From the NCBI RefSeq assembly GCF_017310035.1, contig NZ_CP022296.1, forward strand, positions 1,240,001-1,304,000: a stretch of DNA of 64,000 bases, in the 5' to 3' direction. Within the stretch, counting starts at the first letter, position 1; the number at the start of each line of letters is the position of its first letter. This document shows, piece by piece, positions 34,414 to 43,939 of the stretch. Source of the DNA: Nocardioides sp. S5 (lineage in GTDB: Bacteria; Actinomycetota; Actinomycetes; Propionibacteriales; Nocardioidaceae). The position numbers and the translations under genes were made by a program. The notes beneath the pieces were generated by a model. It searched no databases, had not been told where the DNA came from, and saw only the letters and a list, made by a program, of their open reading frames with translations.

Positions 34414-37400
34414 GTGAGCACACCGACCACCCGCTACCGGCTCGTCAGCCCCGACCGCGAGGTCGTGGTGCCCGAGCTCGACGAGCACCAGCAGCGCGTG
34501 GTCGACCACCCCGGTGGCCCGCTGCTCGTGCTGGCCGGTCCCGGCACCGGCAAGACCACCACCCTGGTCGAGGCGATCGTCGACCGCATCGAGCAGCGCG
34601 GCGCCTCGCCCGACTCGGTGCTCGCCCTGACCTTCTCCCGCAAGGCTGCCGAGCAGCTGCGCGACCGGGTGACCGCGCGGGTCGCCCGGACCACGTCGGC
34701 GGCGTCGTGCTCGACCTTCCACTCCTTCGCCTACGCGCTGGTGAGGAAGTACGCCCCCGCCGAGCTCTACGAAGGGGCCATCCGGCTGCTGTCGGCCCCG
34801 GAGGCGGATGTCGTGCTGCGCGAGCTGCTGCGCGACAACCCCGAGTCGGTCGAGTGGCCCGACGCGCTGCGCCGCGCGGTCGGCACCTTCGGCTTCGTCC
34901 GCGAGGTGCAGGCGGTGCTCGCCCGCGCCCGCGAGAAGGGCCTCGACCCCGGCGGCCTCCGCAGCCTCGGCGAGGAGCACGACCTCCCCGAGCTGGTGTC
35001 GGCCGGGCTGTTCATGGAGCAGTACCTCACGATCCTGGACAACCTCGGCGCCACCGACTACTCCGACCTCATCCGCCGTGCCGTGATCGAGGCCGAGGCC
35101 CACCGTGACGAGCTGCGGGCGCGCTGGACGCACGTGTTCGTCGATGAGTACCAGGACACCGACCCCGGTCAGGTGGCCCTGCTGCGCGCGCTGGCCGGCG
35201 ACGGTCGCAACCTCACCGTGGTCGGCGACCCGCACCAGTCCATCTACGGCTTCCGCGGCGCCGACGTGCGCGGCATCCTCGACTTCCCGGCCAGCTTCCC
35301 GACCACGAGCGGCGAGCCCGCGCCCGTCGTGGTGCTGCAACGCACTCGGCGGTTCGGGCCGCGCCTGCTGCTGGCGGCCGGCCGCGTCGCGCACCGCCTG
35401 ACCCTCAGCGGCAGCATCGACGCCGGCGCGCGCGAGGCCTTCCTCTCCCCGGAGGCGGTCCCGGGACCCCAGGGCGACGGTCGCGTCGAGGTCCACACCT
35501 ACGACACCGAGCGGGCCGAGGCCGAGCGGCTGGCCGACCTGCTGCGCCGCGCCCACCTCGAGGACGGCATCGCCTGGGACCGGATGGCCGTCCTGGTGCG
35601 CTCGGGGCGGACCAGCATCCCCCCGCTGCGGCGCTCGCTCGCCGCGGCGGGCGTCCCCGTCGAGGTGGCCTCCGACGACCTGCCCCTGGTGCACGACCCG
35701 GCGGTGCTGCCGCTCCTCGACGGCCTGCGCGCGGTGGTCAACCTCGACAACGACGACCCGGACTCGCCCGACTTCCTCGACCCCGGCCGGATCGAGTCGC
35801 TGCTGCTCTCGCCGCTGGCAGGCCTCGACGCCTCCGACCTGCGCGCCCTCGTACGCCGCCTGCGCACCCGCGAGAAGGAGCTGGCCGATCCCGACGCTCG
35901 CCGCACCTCGCGCGAGCTGCTCCGGCTCGCCGTCGTCGGCCCGGGCTTCCTCGACGGCCTGGACGGGCCGGACGTCGAGCGCACCGCCGCCCTCGCCGCC
36001 CTGCTGCGCGAGGGCGCCCGCATGCTGTCCGAGCGTGCCGGTGTCGAGGACGTGCTGTGGCACCTGTGGTCCAGCACCACCTGGCCCCAGCGGCTGCGGC
36101 GCCAGGTCGACCTCGGGGGCGCGAGCGCACGTCGCGCCCACCGCGACCTCGACGCGGTGGTGGCGCTCTTCGAGCTCGCCTCCCGCGCGGTCGACCAGCG
36201 CGACCACGTCGGCGTCGGTGCGTTCTTCGCCAGCCTGGTGGCCCAGCAGCTCCCGGCGGACACCCTGGCCGAGCGGGGGGTGCGCGGCTCCTCGGTCCGC
36301 CTCCTCACCGCCCACCGGTCCAAGGGCCTGGAGTGGGACCTCGTCGTCGTCGCCCACGTCCAGCAGGAGGGCTGGCCGGACCTGCGTCGCCGCACCACCC
36401 TGCTCGGCGCCGACCGCATCGGCGTCGACGGCGCCGGCCACCCCGACCTGGTCCCGCCGGTGACCACGCGGGCGCTGCTCATGGAGGAGCGTCGTCTCTT
36501 CTACGTCGCCTGCACCCGGGCCCGGCGCCGGCTCGTCGTGAGCGCGGTGCGCTCGCCCGACGACGACGGCGAGCAGCCCTCGCGCTTCCTCGAGGAGCTC
36601 GGCGTGACCATCGAGCACCAGGACGGCCGCCCGCCCCGACCGCTGTCGCTGGGCGGTCTCGTCGCCCAGCTGCGGCGCACCGCCGCGGACCCGGCCACCA
36701 GCCCTGCGCTCCAGGCAGCCGCGGCACGTCGGTTGGCCGCGCTCGCGGCCGAGGAGGTCGACGGCCGCCAGCTCGTCCCGTCCGCCGACCCCTCGACGTG
36801 GTGGGGCACCCGCAGCGCCACCCGGGCCGTCCAGCCGATCCGCGACCCGGAGCGGCCGGTGCCGGTCTCGGCCAGCATGCTCGACTCGATCCTCCTGTGC
36901 CCGGCGCAGTGGTTCTTCGAGCGCGAGGCCGGCGGCGTCTCGGCCGTTCATCAGTCGGCCAACCTCGGTCAGGTGCTCCACGCGCTCGCCGAGCGGGTCG
37001 CGACCGGTGACCTGCCGCCCGAGGAGCAGCCGCTGATGGCCGAGGTCGAGGCGATCTGGGACCGGCTCGCCTTCCGCACGCCGTGGTCGCGCCAGCGCGA
37101 GCTCGCCCGCATCCGCAAGGCGGTGGCGCGGTTCGTCCGGTGGCACCTCGACAACCCGCGCGAGGTGCTGGCCGCCGAGCAGCGCTTCCAGAGCACCGTC
37201 GAGGTCGAGGGCCGCACCGTCATGCTCACCGGCTTCGCCGACCGCCTCGAGGTCGACGACGCGGGCCGGGTGGTCGTCGTCGACTTCAAGAGCGCCCGCG
37301 CCGCCCCGACCGGGCCTGCGGTCGCGGGCAACCTCCAGCTCGCCCTCTACCAGTACGCCGTCGACGCCGGTGGCCTCGACGAGGTCGCCGGCCGGTCGGT

Positions 37401-37647
37401 CGCGTCGGGAGGTGCCGAGCTGGTGCAGCTCGGCATCGACGACGACTCGGCCGTGGCCAAGGTCCAGGGCCAGCCCGCCCACGACGACGCCGGACCGGAG
37501 CGTGCGGTGCTCCGTGCGGGGCTGGCGCGCGCGGCCGACCTGGTCCGCAGCGAGACCTTCCCCGCCACGGCCGGCCCGCACTGCCGCGACTGCCCCTTCA
37601 CCGCCATCTGCCCCGCCAAGGGCGCCGGGAGCGTGACCGTCCAGTGA
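34414..37647 (+). CDS. adnA: AdnA-like ATP-dependent helicase-nuclease subunit
   Basis: A 1077-residue UvrD-like helicase with a C-terminal PD-(D/E)XK nuclease. Walker A is AGPGTGKT at 41-48, Walker B-type VFVDEYQDTD near 250, motif VVGDPHQSIYGFRGAD and RSKGLEWDLV. The nuclease has GFADRLEVDDAGRVVVVDFK. Cys829 with Cys1057, Cys1060 and Cys1066 (CRDCPFTAICP) form the iron-sulfur cluster of AddB-type nucleases. AdnAB resects DNA double-strand breaks in mycobacteria. The A/B naming follows gene order in M. tuberculosis (Rv3202c-Rv3201c). The GTG at 34414 was chosen as the first start near the domain. Confidence 0.85.
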   Translation: MSTPTTRYRLVSPDREVVVPELDEHQQRVVDHPGGPLLVLAGPGTGKTTTLVEAIVDRIEQRGASPDSVLALTFSRKAAEQLRDRVTARVARTTSAASCSTFHSFAYALVRKYAPAELYEGAIRLLSAPEADVVLRELLRDNPESVEWPDALRRAVGTFGFVREVQAVLARAREKGLDPGGLRSLGEEHDLPELVSAGLFMEQYLTILDNLGATDYSDLIRRAVIEAEAHRDELRARWTHVFVDEYQDTDPGQVALLRALAGDGRNLTVVGDPHQSIYGFRGADVRGILDFPASFPTTSGEPAPVVVLQRTRRFGPRLLLAAGRVAHRLTLSGSIDAGAREAFLSPEAVPGPQGDGRVEVHTYDTERAEAERLADLLRRAHLEDGIAWDRMAVLVRSGRTSIPPLRRSLAAAGVPVEVASDDLPLVHDPAVLPLLDGLRAVVNLDNDDPDSPDFLDPGRIESLLLSPLAGLDASDLRALVRRLRTREKELADPDARRTSRELLRLAVVGPGFLDGLDGPDVERTAALAALLREGARMLSERAGVEDVLWHLWSSTTWPQRLRRQVDLGGASARRAHRDLDAVVALFELASRAVDQRDHVGVGAFFASLVAQQLPADTLAERGVRGSSVRLLTAHRSKGLEWDLVVVAHVQQEGWPDLRRRTTLLGADRIGVDGAGHPDLVPPVTTRALLMEERRLFYVACTRARRRLVVSAVRSPDDDGEQPSRFLEELGVTIEHQDGRPPRPLSLGGLVAQLRRTAADPATSPALQAAAARRLAALAAEEVDGRQLVPSADPSTWWGTRSATRAVQPIRDPERPVPVSASMLDSILLCPAQWFFEREAGGVSAVHQSANLGQVLHALAERVATGDLPPEEQPLMAEVEAIWDRLAFRTPWSRQRELARIRKAVARFVRWHLDNPREVLAAEQRFQSTVEVEGRTVMLTGFADRLEVDDAGRVVVVDFKSARAAPTGPAVAGNLQLALYQYAVDAGGLDEVAGRSVASGGAELVQLGIDDDSAVAKVQGQPAHDDAGPERAVLRAGLARAADLVRSETFPATAGPHCRDCPFTAICPAKGAGSVTVQ

Positions 37648-40600
37648 CCGAGCCGACCCGCGAGCCCCTGCGGCTCGACACTCCCGAGGACCTGCGGGCC
37701 CTCATGGGAGCCACGCACGCCGCCAGCGACGAGCAGTGGGCGGCCATCACGGCGCCGCTGCGACCGACCGTCGTGGTGGCCGGAGCCGGCAGCGGCAAGA
37801 CGACCCTCATGGCCCAGCGGGTGGTGTGGCTGGTGGCGACGGGTCGGGTGCGTCCCGAGGAGGTGCTGGGCCTGACCTTCACGACCAAGGCTGCCGCGGA
37901 GCTGCGCCAGCGGGTCTCCGCGGCGCTCGGCGCTGCGGGGCTGCTCGACCGTTCCGTGCTCGTCGACGGCGAGGACGTGCTCGAGCCGACCGTCGCGACC
38001 TACCACGCCTACGCCGCGGCGCTCCTGACCGACCACGGCCTGCGCATCGGACACGAGCCGGACACGCGGGTCGTGTCCGACGCGTCGCGCTACCAGCTCG
38101 GTGCGCGCGTGATCGAGCGGTTCACCGGCCGCATCGAGCTGCTGACCGACCACCCCGCCACCGCCATCCAGAACCTCCTCGCCCTCGACGGCGCGATGAG
38201 CGAGCACCTCGTCGACGCCGACGACGTACGCCGGGTCGACGCCGAGGCGCGCCGCGGCTTCGAGCGCGCGGTGGCCGAGGAGGAGACGGGCAAGGCCCGC
38301 AAGACCTGGCTCGAGCCCCCGGCGAAGGCGATCAACGCCATCGACCGTCGCGCCGAGCTGCTCCAGCTCGTCACCGGCTACCGGCGCCTCAAGTCCGACC
38401 TCGGGCTGATGGACTTCGGTGACCAGATCGCCCTGGCGGCCCGCCTGGTCGAGGACCAGCCGGAAGTGGGGGAGCTGGAGCGGGCGCGGTTCAAGGTCGT
38501 GCTGCTGGATGAATACCAGGACACCTCCGTGGCCCAGGCCACGATGCTGTCCCGGCTGTTCTCGGGCCCGGACCCCGAGCACGGCCTCGGCCACCCGGTG
38601 ATGGCGGTGGGCGACCCCAACCAGGCGATCTACGGCTGGCGCGGCGCCTCGGTCTCCAACATCCTCAACTTCGCCGACACCTTCCCGGCGGCCGACGGCG
38701 AGCCCGGACGGCTGCCGCTGACGGTCAACCGGCGCTCCGACCGGCGGATCCTCGACGTCGCCAACCGGCTCGCCGAGCCGCTGCTCGAGGCCTACGGCGA
38801 CAAGGTCGCGCGGCTGCGTGCGGCCGAGATCGCGGGGGAGGGCCACGTCGAGGCCCATGTCTTCGAGCGCGCCGTCGACGAGCTGGCCTGGCTCACCGAC
38901 GAGGTCTTCCGCGTGCACGAGGCCGGCACCCCGTGGGCCGAGGTGGGCGTGCTGAGTCGCGACAACGCGCAGGCCGAGGACGTCTACGACGCGCTGACGA
39001 CCGCGGGCATCCCGGTCGAGATCGTCGGGCTGTCGGGCCTGATCAGGCTGCCGGAGGTGGCCGAGGTGGTCGCCACGCTGACGCTGCTGCACGACGTCAC
39101 CGCCAACTCCGCGATGCTCACCCTCCTCACCGGCCCGCGCTGGGCGATCGGCCCGCGCGACCTGCGCCTGCTCGCGGTGCGGGCGGCGGAGATCGCCGGC
39201 GTACGCGGTCGCGCGGAGGCAGCCTCCATCGCCGACCAGCTGCTCCGGATCGCCGACGGCATCGACTCCTCCGAGCTGCCCGCCCTCAGCGACGCCGTGG
39301 AGGCGCCCGGTGAGGCCGCCTACTCACCCGAGGCGCTGGACCGGTTCGCCCTCCTCGCCGGAGAGCTCCGCCGGCTGCGCTCCCACGTCGGCGACCCCCT
39401 GCTCGACGTGGTCCGCCGCATCATCGACACGACGGGTGTCGACGTCGAGCTGGCGTCGGCGACCTCGCCGGCGGCTGCCGCGCGCCGCGACAACCTTGAC
39501 CTCTTCGTCAAGGCGGTCGCGGACTTCCAGTCCGTCGACGGCGACGTCACGCTGCCCGCGCTGCTGGCCTACCTCACCGCCGAGGACGACCAGGGCAACG
39601 GCCTCGACGTCGCGACCCCCACCGCGGCCGACTCGGTGAAGCTCCTCACCGTGCACCGCGCCAAGGGGTTGGAGTGGTCCTCGGTCTTCTGCGTCGGAGT
39701 GGGGGAGACGCGCTTCCCCAGCAACCGCTCGCGCACCCTCTGGACCTCGTCGCCGGCCGTCCTCCCCGCGCCGCTGCGCGGTGATCGCGCCGACCAGCCG
39801 CAGCTCGTGGGCCACGACAAGACCGCCCTCGAGGCCTACCGCGCGGCGACCAAGGCCCACGACGCGGAGGAGGAGCTGCGGCTGGGCTACGTCGCCTTCA
39901 CCCGCGCCGCCCACCACCTCGCCGTCACCTCCTACGTCTGGGGCCAGCGCGCGAGCGCCTTCGGACCGTCCGCCTACCAGTGCGTCGTGCGCGACCAGCT
40001 CGAGGAGTGGGGCCAGCCGGTCGAGCGCTGGCTGGAGAAGCCGCCCCCGAAGTCGCCCAACCCCAACGACGACGTCGACACCTCCCGCCCCTGGCCGGTG
40101 CCGGGTCCCGGCGAGGAGGCGCGCCGCCGGCTGGCCGCCGCCGAGCTGGTCCGCGGCGTCGACCGGACCGCTCCCGACGAGGACCTCGACATGGTCGAGG
40201 CCGCCCAGGTCGCGGAGTGGGACGACGACCTCGCCCAGCTGCTCGACGAGGCGCGCGCCGAGCGCGCCACCACCGTCGACCTGCCGCTGCCCAGCAGCCT
40301 GTCGGCCACCTCGGTGGCCCGCCTGCGCGACGACCCCGACGCCTTCGCGCGCGAGCTGGCACGGCCGATGCCGCGCCCACCCGCGCCCGCGGCCCGCTTC
40401 GGCACCGCCTTCCACGCGTGGGTGGAGGAGAGGTTCGGTCAGCAGGCGCTGATCGAGCCCGACGAGCTGCCGGGCCGCGCCGACGCGGGCATCGACGACG
40501 AGGCCGACCTCGGCGAGGTGGTCAAGCGATTCGAGGACGGCCCGTTCGGTGACCGCGCGCCCCACGCCGTCGAGGCGCCCTTCGCGCTGGTGCTGGGGGG

Positions 40601-40865
40601 CCAGGTCGTGCGTGGCCGCATCGACGCGGTCTACGCCGAGCCGGAGTCGTCAGGCGGCGGCTTCCTCGTCGTCGACTGGAAGACCGGTCGCCACGAGACC
40701 GCCGACCCGCTCCAGCTCGCCCTCTACCGCCTGGCCTGGTCCGAGCTCACCGGCACGCCGCTGGAGCAGGTGCGCGCGGCGTTCCACTACGTCCGGTCCG
40801 GCCGCACGGTCGAGCCGCCGGACCTGCCGGGGCGCGACGGGCTGGAGCGCCTGGTCGAGCTCTGA
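37644..40865 (+). CDS. adnB: AdnB-like ATP-dependent helicase-nuclease subunit
   Basis: A 1073-residue second UvrD-type helicase-nuclease. Walker A is AGAGSGKT at 46-53, then VVLLDEYQDTSVAQA, AVGDPNQAIYGWRGASV and AKGLEWSSVFCVG. The C-terminal nuclease has FLVVDWKTGRHETADPLQLA, the Asp-Trp-Lys and Gln core. No four-cysteine cluster is evident, unlike the upstream partner. The GTG start overlaps the AdnA stop (GTGA), as expected for a heterodimer. It is the probable leading motor, by analogy with the mycobacterial enzyme. Confidence 0.85.
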   Translation: MTEPTREPLRLDTPEDLRALMGATHAASDEQWAAITAPLRPTVVVAGAGSGKTTLMAQRVVWLVATGRVRPEEVLGLTFTTKAAAELRQRVSAALGAAGLLDRSVLVDGEDVLEPTVATYHAYAAALLTDHGLRIGHEPDTRVVSDASRYQLGARVIERFTGRIELLTDHPATAIQNLLALDGAMSEHLVDADDVRRVDAEARRGFERAVAEEETGKARKTWLEPPAKAINAIDRRAELLQLVTGYRRLKSDLGLMDFGDQIALAARLVEDQPEVGELERARFKVVLLDEYQDTSVAQATMLSRLFSGPDPEHGLGHPVMAVGDPNQAIYGWRGASVSNILNFADTFPAADGEPGRLPLTVNRRSDRRILDVANRLAEPLLEAYGDKVARLRAAEIAGEGHVEAHVFERAVDELAWLTDEVFRVHEAGTPWAEVGVLSRDNAQAEDVYDALTTAGIPVEIVGLSGLIRLPEVAEVVATLTLLHDVTANSAMLTLLTGPRWAIGPRDLRLLAVRAAEIAGVRGRAEAASIADQLLRIADGIDSSELPALSDAVEAPGEAAYSPEALDRFALLAGELRRLRSHVGDPLLDVVRRIIDTTGVDVELASATSPAAAARRDNLDLFVKAVADFQSVDGDVTLPALLAYLTAEDDQGNGLDVATPTAADSVKLLTVHRAKGLEWSSVFCVGVGETRFPSNRSRTLWTSSPAVLPAPLRGDRADQPQLVGHDKTALEAYRAATKAHDAEEELRLGYVAFTRAAHHLAVTSYVWGQRASAFGPSAYQCVVRDQLEEWGQPVERWLEKPPPKSPNPNDDVDTSRPWPVPGPGEEARRRLAAAELVRGVDRTAPDEDLDMVEAAQVAEWDDDLAQLLDEARAERATTVDLPLPSSLSATSVARLRDDPDAFARELARPMPRPPAPAARFGTAFHAWVEERFGQQALIEPDELPGRADAGIDDEADLGEVVKRFEDGPFGDRAPHAVEAPFALVLGGQVVRGRIDAVYAEPESSGGGFLVVDWKTGRHETADPLQLALYRLAWSELTGTPLEQVRAAFHYVRSGRTVEPPDLPGRDGLERLVEL

Positions 40866-40867
40866 GG

Positions 40868-41578
40868 TCAGCCCAGCGCAGCCGTCAGCGCGATCTCGAT
40901 CATCTCGCCGAAGGTCTGCTCGCGCTCCTGCGAGGTGGTCTCCTCGCCGGTGACGATGTGGTCGGAGACGGTGCAGATCGCCAGGGCCCTGCGGCGATGC
41001 TTCGCGGCGAGGGTGTAGAGCGCGCTGGCCTCCATCTCGACGGCCAGCACGCCGTACTTCACCATCTCGCCCAGCAGCTCGGGGCGCGCGGCGTAGAAGG
41101 AGTCGCTGGAGAAGATCAGCCCGACGTGGAAGGGCGAGCCGTCCTGGCGCGCCTCGGCGGCCTCCACCGCGCCGCGCAGCAGGCCGAAGTCGGCGACCGG
41201 GGCGTAGTCGATGCCGTGGAAGGCGATGCGGTTCATCGAGGAGTCGGTGCAGGCGCCGGAGGCGATGATGACGTCGCGGATGCCGACGTCCTCGGTGACC
41301 GCGCCGCACGACCCGACACGTACGACTGACTGCACGTCGTAGTCGGTGAAGAGCTCGTTGACGTAGATCGCCATCGACGGCTGCCCCATGCCGGAGCCCT
41401 GGACGGAGACCGGCCGGCCGTGCCACGTGCCGGTGAAGCCGTACATCCCGCGCACCTCGCTGTAGCAGCGGGCGTCGTCGAGGAAGGTCTCCGCGATCCA
41501 CCGGGCCCGCAGCGGGTCGCCGGGCAGCAGGACGGTGGGGGCGATGTCGCCGGGCCGGGCGCCGATGTGGGTGCTCAC
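40868..41578 (-). CDS. deoD: Purine-nucleoside phosphorylase, DeoD type
   Basis: A 236-residue protein, the usual length. Motifs are [18 protein letters not shown] near the N-terminus, [33 protein letters not shown], and the catalytic Asp in [13 protein letters not shown]. It splits purine nucleosides with phosphate to the base and ribose-1-phosphate. The GTG start at 41578 gives the family N-terminus. It is convergent with AdnB, only 2 bp apart. Confidence 0.92.
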   Translation of the reverse strand: MSTHIGARPGDIAPTVLLPGDPLRARWIAETFLDDARCYSEVRGMYGFTGTWHGRPVSVQGSGMGQPSMAIYVNELFTDYDVQSVVRVGSCGAVTEDVGIRDVIIASGACTDSSMNRIAFHGIDYAPVADFGLLRGAVEAAEARQDGSPFHVGLIFSSDSFYAARPELLGEMVKYGVLAVEMEASALYTLAAKHRRRALAICTVSDHIVTGEETTSQEREQTFGEMIEIALTAALG

Positions 41579-41614
41579 GGCGGCCAGCCTAGGGCCCGTC
41601 GCTAGCCTGACGCG

Positions 41615-42538
41615 GTGAGCTCCGAGCGCCCCCTCCCGCACGTCGCACTCTCCGACCACGCGCACAACCGGATGGGGCTGCGCCGCACCGACGAGGCGTG
41701 GTTGCGCGAGCGGATGGCGGACCCGGCCACCCGGGTGCTGGTGGTCGCGGGCAACCGGCTGCGGCCGGTGGACGGCGCGATCCGGTGGGTCTCGCCCGAC
41801 GATGCGCCCGACGGCACGCTCGTGCTCCTGGGCGACCACGAGGAGGTCGTGCACCTCGCGGTGATCGTGCCGCCCGACGCCGCTCCCGGCGACCCGCAGG
41901 AGTGGGTGCCGCTGCGCGACGTGCTGCCCCTGCTCGCCGAGCAGGCGCCCGGTCAGGCGCCGCTGCTGATGCACGCCGTCGGTCTGGCCGAGTGGCACCA
42001 CGCGACCCGCTTCTGCCCGCGCTGCGGCGGGTCCCTGCGCAGCCGATCGGCCGGTCATGAGCTGCGCTGCACCCAGTGCGACCGCGCGCAGTTCCCCCGC
42101 ACCGACCCGGCGGTGATCATGGCGATCACCCACGGCGACGGCGACGACGAGGCACTGCTCCTCGGCCGCAACCGCGCCTGGCCCGTCGGCCGCTGGTCCA
42201 CGCTCGCCGGGTTCTGCGAGCCGGGGGAGACCCTCGAGGACGCCGTACGCCGTGAGGTGGACGAGGAGGTCGGGGTGCGCGTGGGCGAGGTCAGCTACTT
42301 CGGCAGCCAGCCGTGGCCGCTGCCCGCGAGCCTGATGCTGGGCTTCACCGGCCGGGCGCTGAGCACCGACATCGACGTCGACGGCGCCGAGATCGAGGAG
42401 GCCCGCTGGTGGACCCGCGCGGACTTCGAGGCGGCGGTGCGGTCGGGGGAGATCGCCGTCCCGCGCGGGATCTCGATCTCGTCCTCGCTCATCGAGGCGT
42501 GGTTCGGACGGCCGCTCGAGGGTCCAGGCTGGGACTGA
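41615..42538 (+). CDS. nudC: NAD+ diphosphatase / RNA decapping Nudix hydrolase NudC
   Basis: A 307-residue NudC. The zinc ribbon is CPRCGG and CTQC in the middle, the Nudix box is [20 protein letters not shown], and the NudC-specific [11 protein letters not shown] motif follows. It cleaves NADH to NMNH and AMP and removes NAD caps from RNA. The same gene lies close to AdnAB and UvrD2 in M. tuberculosis (Rv3199c), supporting conserved synteny. The GTG start is the first at the family N-terminus. Confidence 0.93.
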   Translation: MSSERPLPHVALSDHAHNRMGLRRTDEAWLRERMADPATRVLVVAGNRLRPVDGAIRWVSPDDAPDGTLVLLGDHEEVVHLAVIVPPDAAPGDPQEWVPLRDVLPLLAEQAPGQAPLLMHAVGLAEWHHATRFCPRCGGSLRSRSAGHELRCTQCDRAQFPRTDPAVIMAITHGDGDDEALLLGRNRAWPVGRWSTLAGFCEPGETLEDAVRREVDEEVGVRVGEVSYFGSQPWPLPASLMLGFTGRALSTDIDVDGAEIEEARWWTRADFEAAVRSGEIAVPRGISISSSLIEAWFGRPLEGPGWD

Positions 42539-42562
42539 GGCCGGTGTGACCGAGCGACGTGA

Positions 42563-43042
42563 TCAGGGCGCCGTCGGGTCGCTGATGTCGATCGGCGTCA
42601 CCGGGGGCCCCTCGGCCAGGAGCGCCGCCAGCCGGACGCCGAGGTCCGGCGGGAAGACGGTCTCGGCGGTCGCGGCCAGCTCCTCGGCCCGCCACCAGCG
42701 CGCGCCGGTGAGGGTGCGCTCCTCGTAGGGGCTGAGCGAGGTGGGAGCGGGCTCGAAGTGCTTCACGGGGACCAGCAGCCAGTCCTCGTGCACCTGCACC
42801 GTGCGCCCGTCGTAGCGGTAGGTGTGGTCGCGGGTCCACACGTGCGTGCCGTCGAACGGCTCCGCCAGCCCCGTCTCCTCGCGGGCCTCGCGGCGAGCTG
42901 CCTCGACCAGGGACTCACCGTCCTCGACCCCGCCTCCGACCGGGTACCACTGGGTCCGTCCGGTGGCGGGATCGGTGGACCGGAGCAGCAGCAGGCACTC
43001 GTCCTGGTCCACCAGCAGGAGCTTGACGGTGGCGCGCGGCAC
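42563..43042 (-). CDS. Nudix hydrolase
   Basis: A 159-residue Nudix protein with the box GGVEDGESLVEAARREAREETGL. The early fold is KLLLVDQDECLLLLRSTDP, and a GARWW strand follows the box. Such enzymes cleave nucleoside diphosphate derivatives. It is on the strand opposite to NudC and 3 bp from the next minus-strand gene, so they may be co-transcribed. Substrate unknown. Confidence 0.85.
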   Translation of the reverse strand: MPRATVKLLLVDQDECLLLLRSTDPATGRTQWYPVGGGVEDGESLVEAARREAREETGLAEPFDGTHVWTRDHTYRYDGRTVQVHEDWLLVPVKHFEPAPTSLSPYEERTLTGARWWRAEELAATAETVFPPDLGVRLAALLAEGPPVTPIDISDPTAP

Positions 43043-43045
43043 CCG

Positions 43046-43513
43046 TCAGTCGCAGGTGTCGCAGATGCCGGTGGCCGGCATCGCGATGTAGCAGCGTGGG
43101 CACAGCTTGTCCGGCCGGTCGCTCGCAGCCACGCGGGGCCGGGCGGTGCCGGTGCTGCGCGTCGCCGCGGCACGCGGGGTGCCGCTCGACGACGCCGAGC
43201 GCGTGCGGGTGCTGGAGCCGGGGACGCGCTCGCTGGGCGGCGAGTCGTCGCGGATCTTGAAGCCGAGCCGCGTCAGCGCCTTGCTCGCCCCGGCGGAACC
43301 GCCGGGGATGTCGGCCGGGGTCAGGGTGCGACCGGTGGCGAGTCCGTGGGCGATACCGGCGATCGCCGCGGCGTCGTACTCGCGGCCCATGTGGAGCAGC
43401 ACGTGGGTGGACACGCCGCCGCGCACCAGCATGTAGTTGGCGCCGCCGGCCGCGTCCCAGGTCTCCATCGCGGTGAGGACGTGGTCGCGATCGATCGAGT
43501 TCAGCAAGGACAC
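43046..43513 (-). CDS. Hypothetical protein with ScoMcrA-like head domain and zinc ribbon
   Basis: A 155-residue protein. Residues 5-75 (DRDHVLTAMETWDAAGG, REYDAAAIAGIAHGLATG and ALTRLGFKI) resemble the DNA-binding head domain found at the N-terminus of ScoMcrA-like and other HNH endonucleases. A low-complexity Ser/Thr/Arg linker follows, and the C-terminus has a CPRC...CDTC zinc ribbon. No nuclease motif is present. The family match is from memory and needs a profile search. The GTG start is at 43513. Confidence 0.45.
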   Translation of the reverse strand: MSLLNSIDRDHVLTAMETWDAAGGANYMLVRGGVSTHVLLHMGREYDAAAIAGIAHGLATGRTLTPADIPGGSAGASKALTRLGFKIRDDSPPSERVPGSSTRTRSASSSGTPRAAATRSTGTARPRVAASDRPDKLCPRCYIAMPATGICDTCD

Positions 43514-43558
43514 GGGATCAGGCTAACCCGCCCGGACGCCGCTGCTTCAGCCGAGGGC

Positions 43559-43810
43559 TCACGCCAGTGCGGCCAGCTTTTCCTTGACCTGCGCCACCGA
43601 CGGGTTCGTCAGCGTGCTGCCGTCGGAGAACAGGAGGGTGGGCACGGTCTGGTTGCCGCCGTTGGCCTGCTCGACGGTGAGCGCCGCGTCGGGCTGCTGC
43701 TCGATGTCGACGATCGAGAACGCGATGCCCTCGCGGTCGAGCTGGCTCTTGAGGCGGTGGCAGTAGCCACACCAGGGCGTGGTGAACATGGTGAACTGGC
43801 TCTCGGACAT
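43559..43810 (-). CDS. mrx1: Mycoredoxin (glutaredoxin-like)
   Basis: An 83-residue thioredoxin-fold protein with active site WCGYC (Cys14 and Cys17) and the cis-Pro motif TVPTLLF. Mycoredoxin-1 reduces mycothiol mixed disulfides in actinobacteria. It is divergent from uvrD2 with a 129-bp gap; the same pair is adjacent in M. tuberculosis (Rv3198A and Rv3198c). The ATG at 43810 gives the family length. Confidence 0.9.
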   Translation of the reverse strand: MSESQFTMFTTPWCGYCHRLKSQLDREGIAFSIVDIEQQPDAALTVEQANGGNQTVPTLLFSDGSTLTNPSVAQVKEKLAALA

Positions 43811-43939
43811 GTCCGGTCCAACCACCGCCCCTGCGCGCGCATTCCCGCACGGTTCGTACGCCGCACCGCCCGTCGTCCGGTGTCGGTCCCGGCGTCTAGG
43901 GTGACGACGCCGTCCACCGACCCGTCCAGGAGCTGAATC

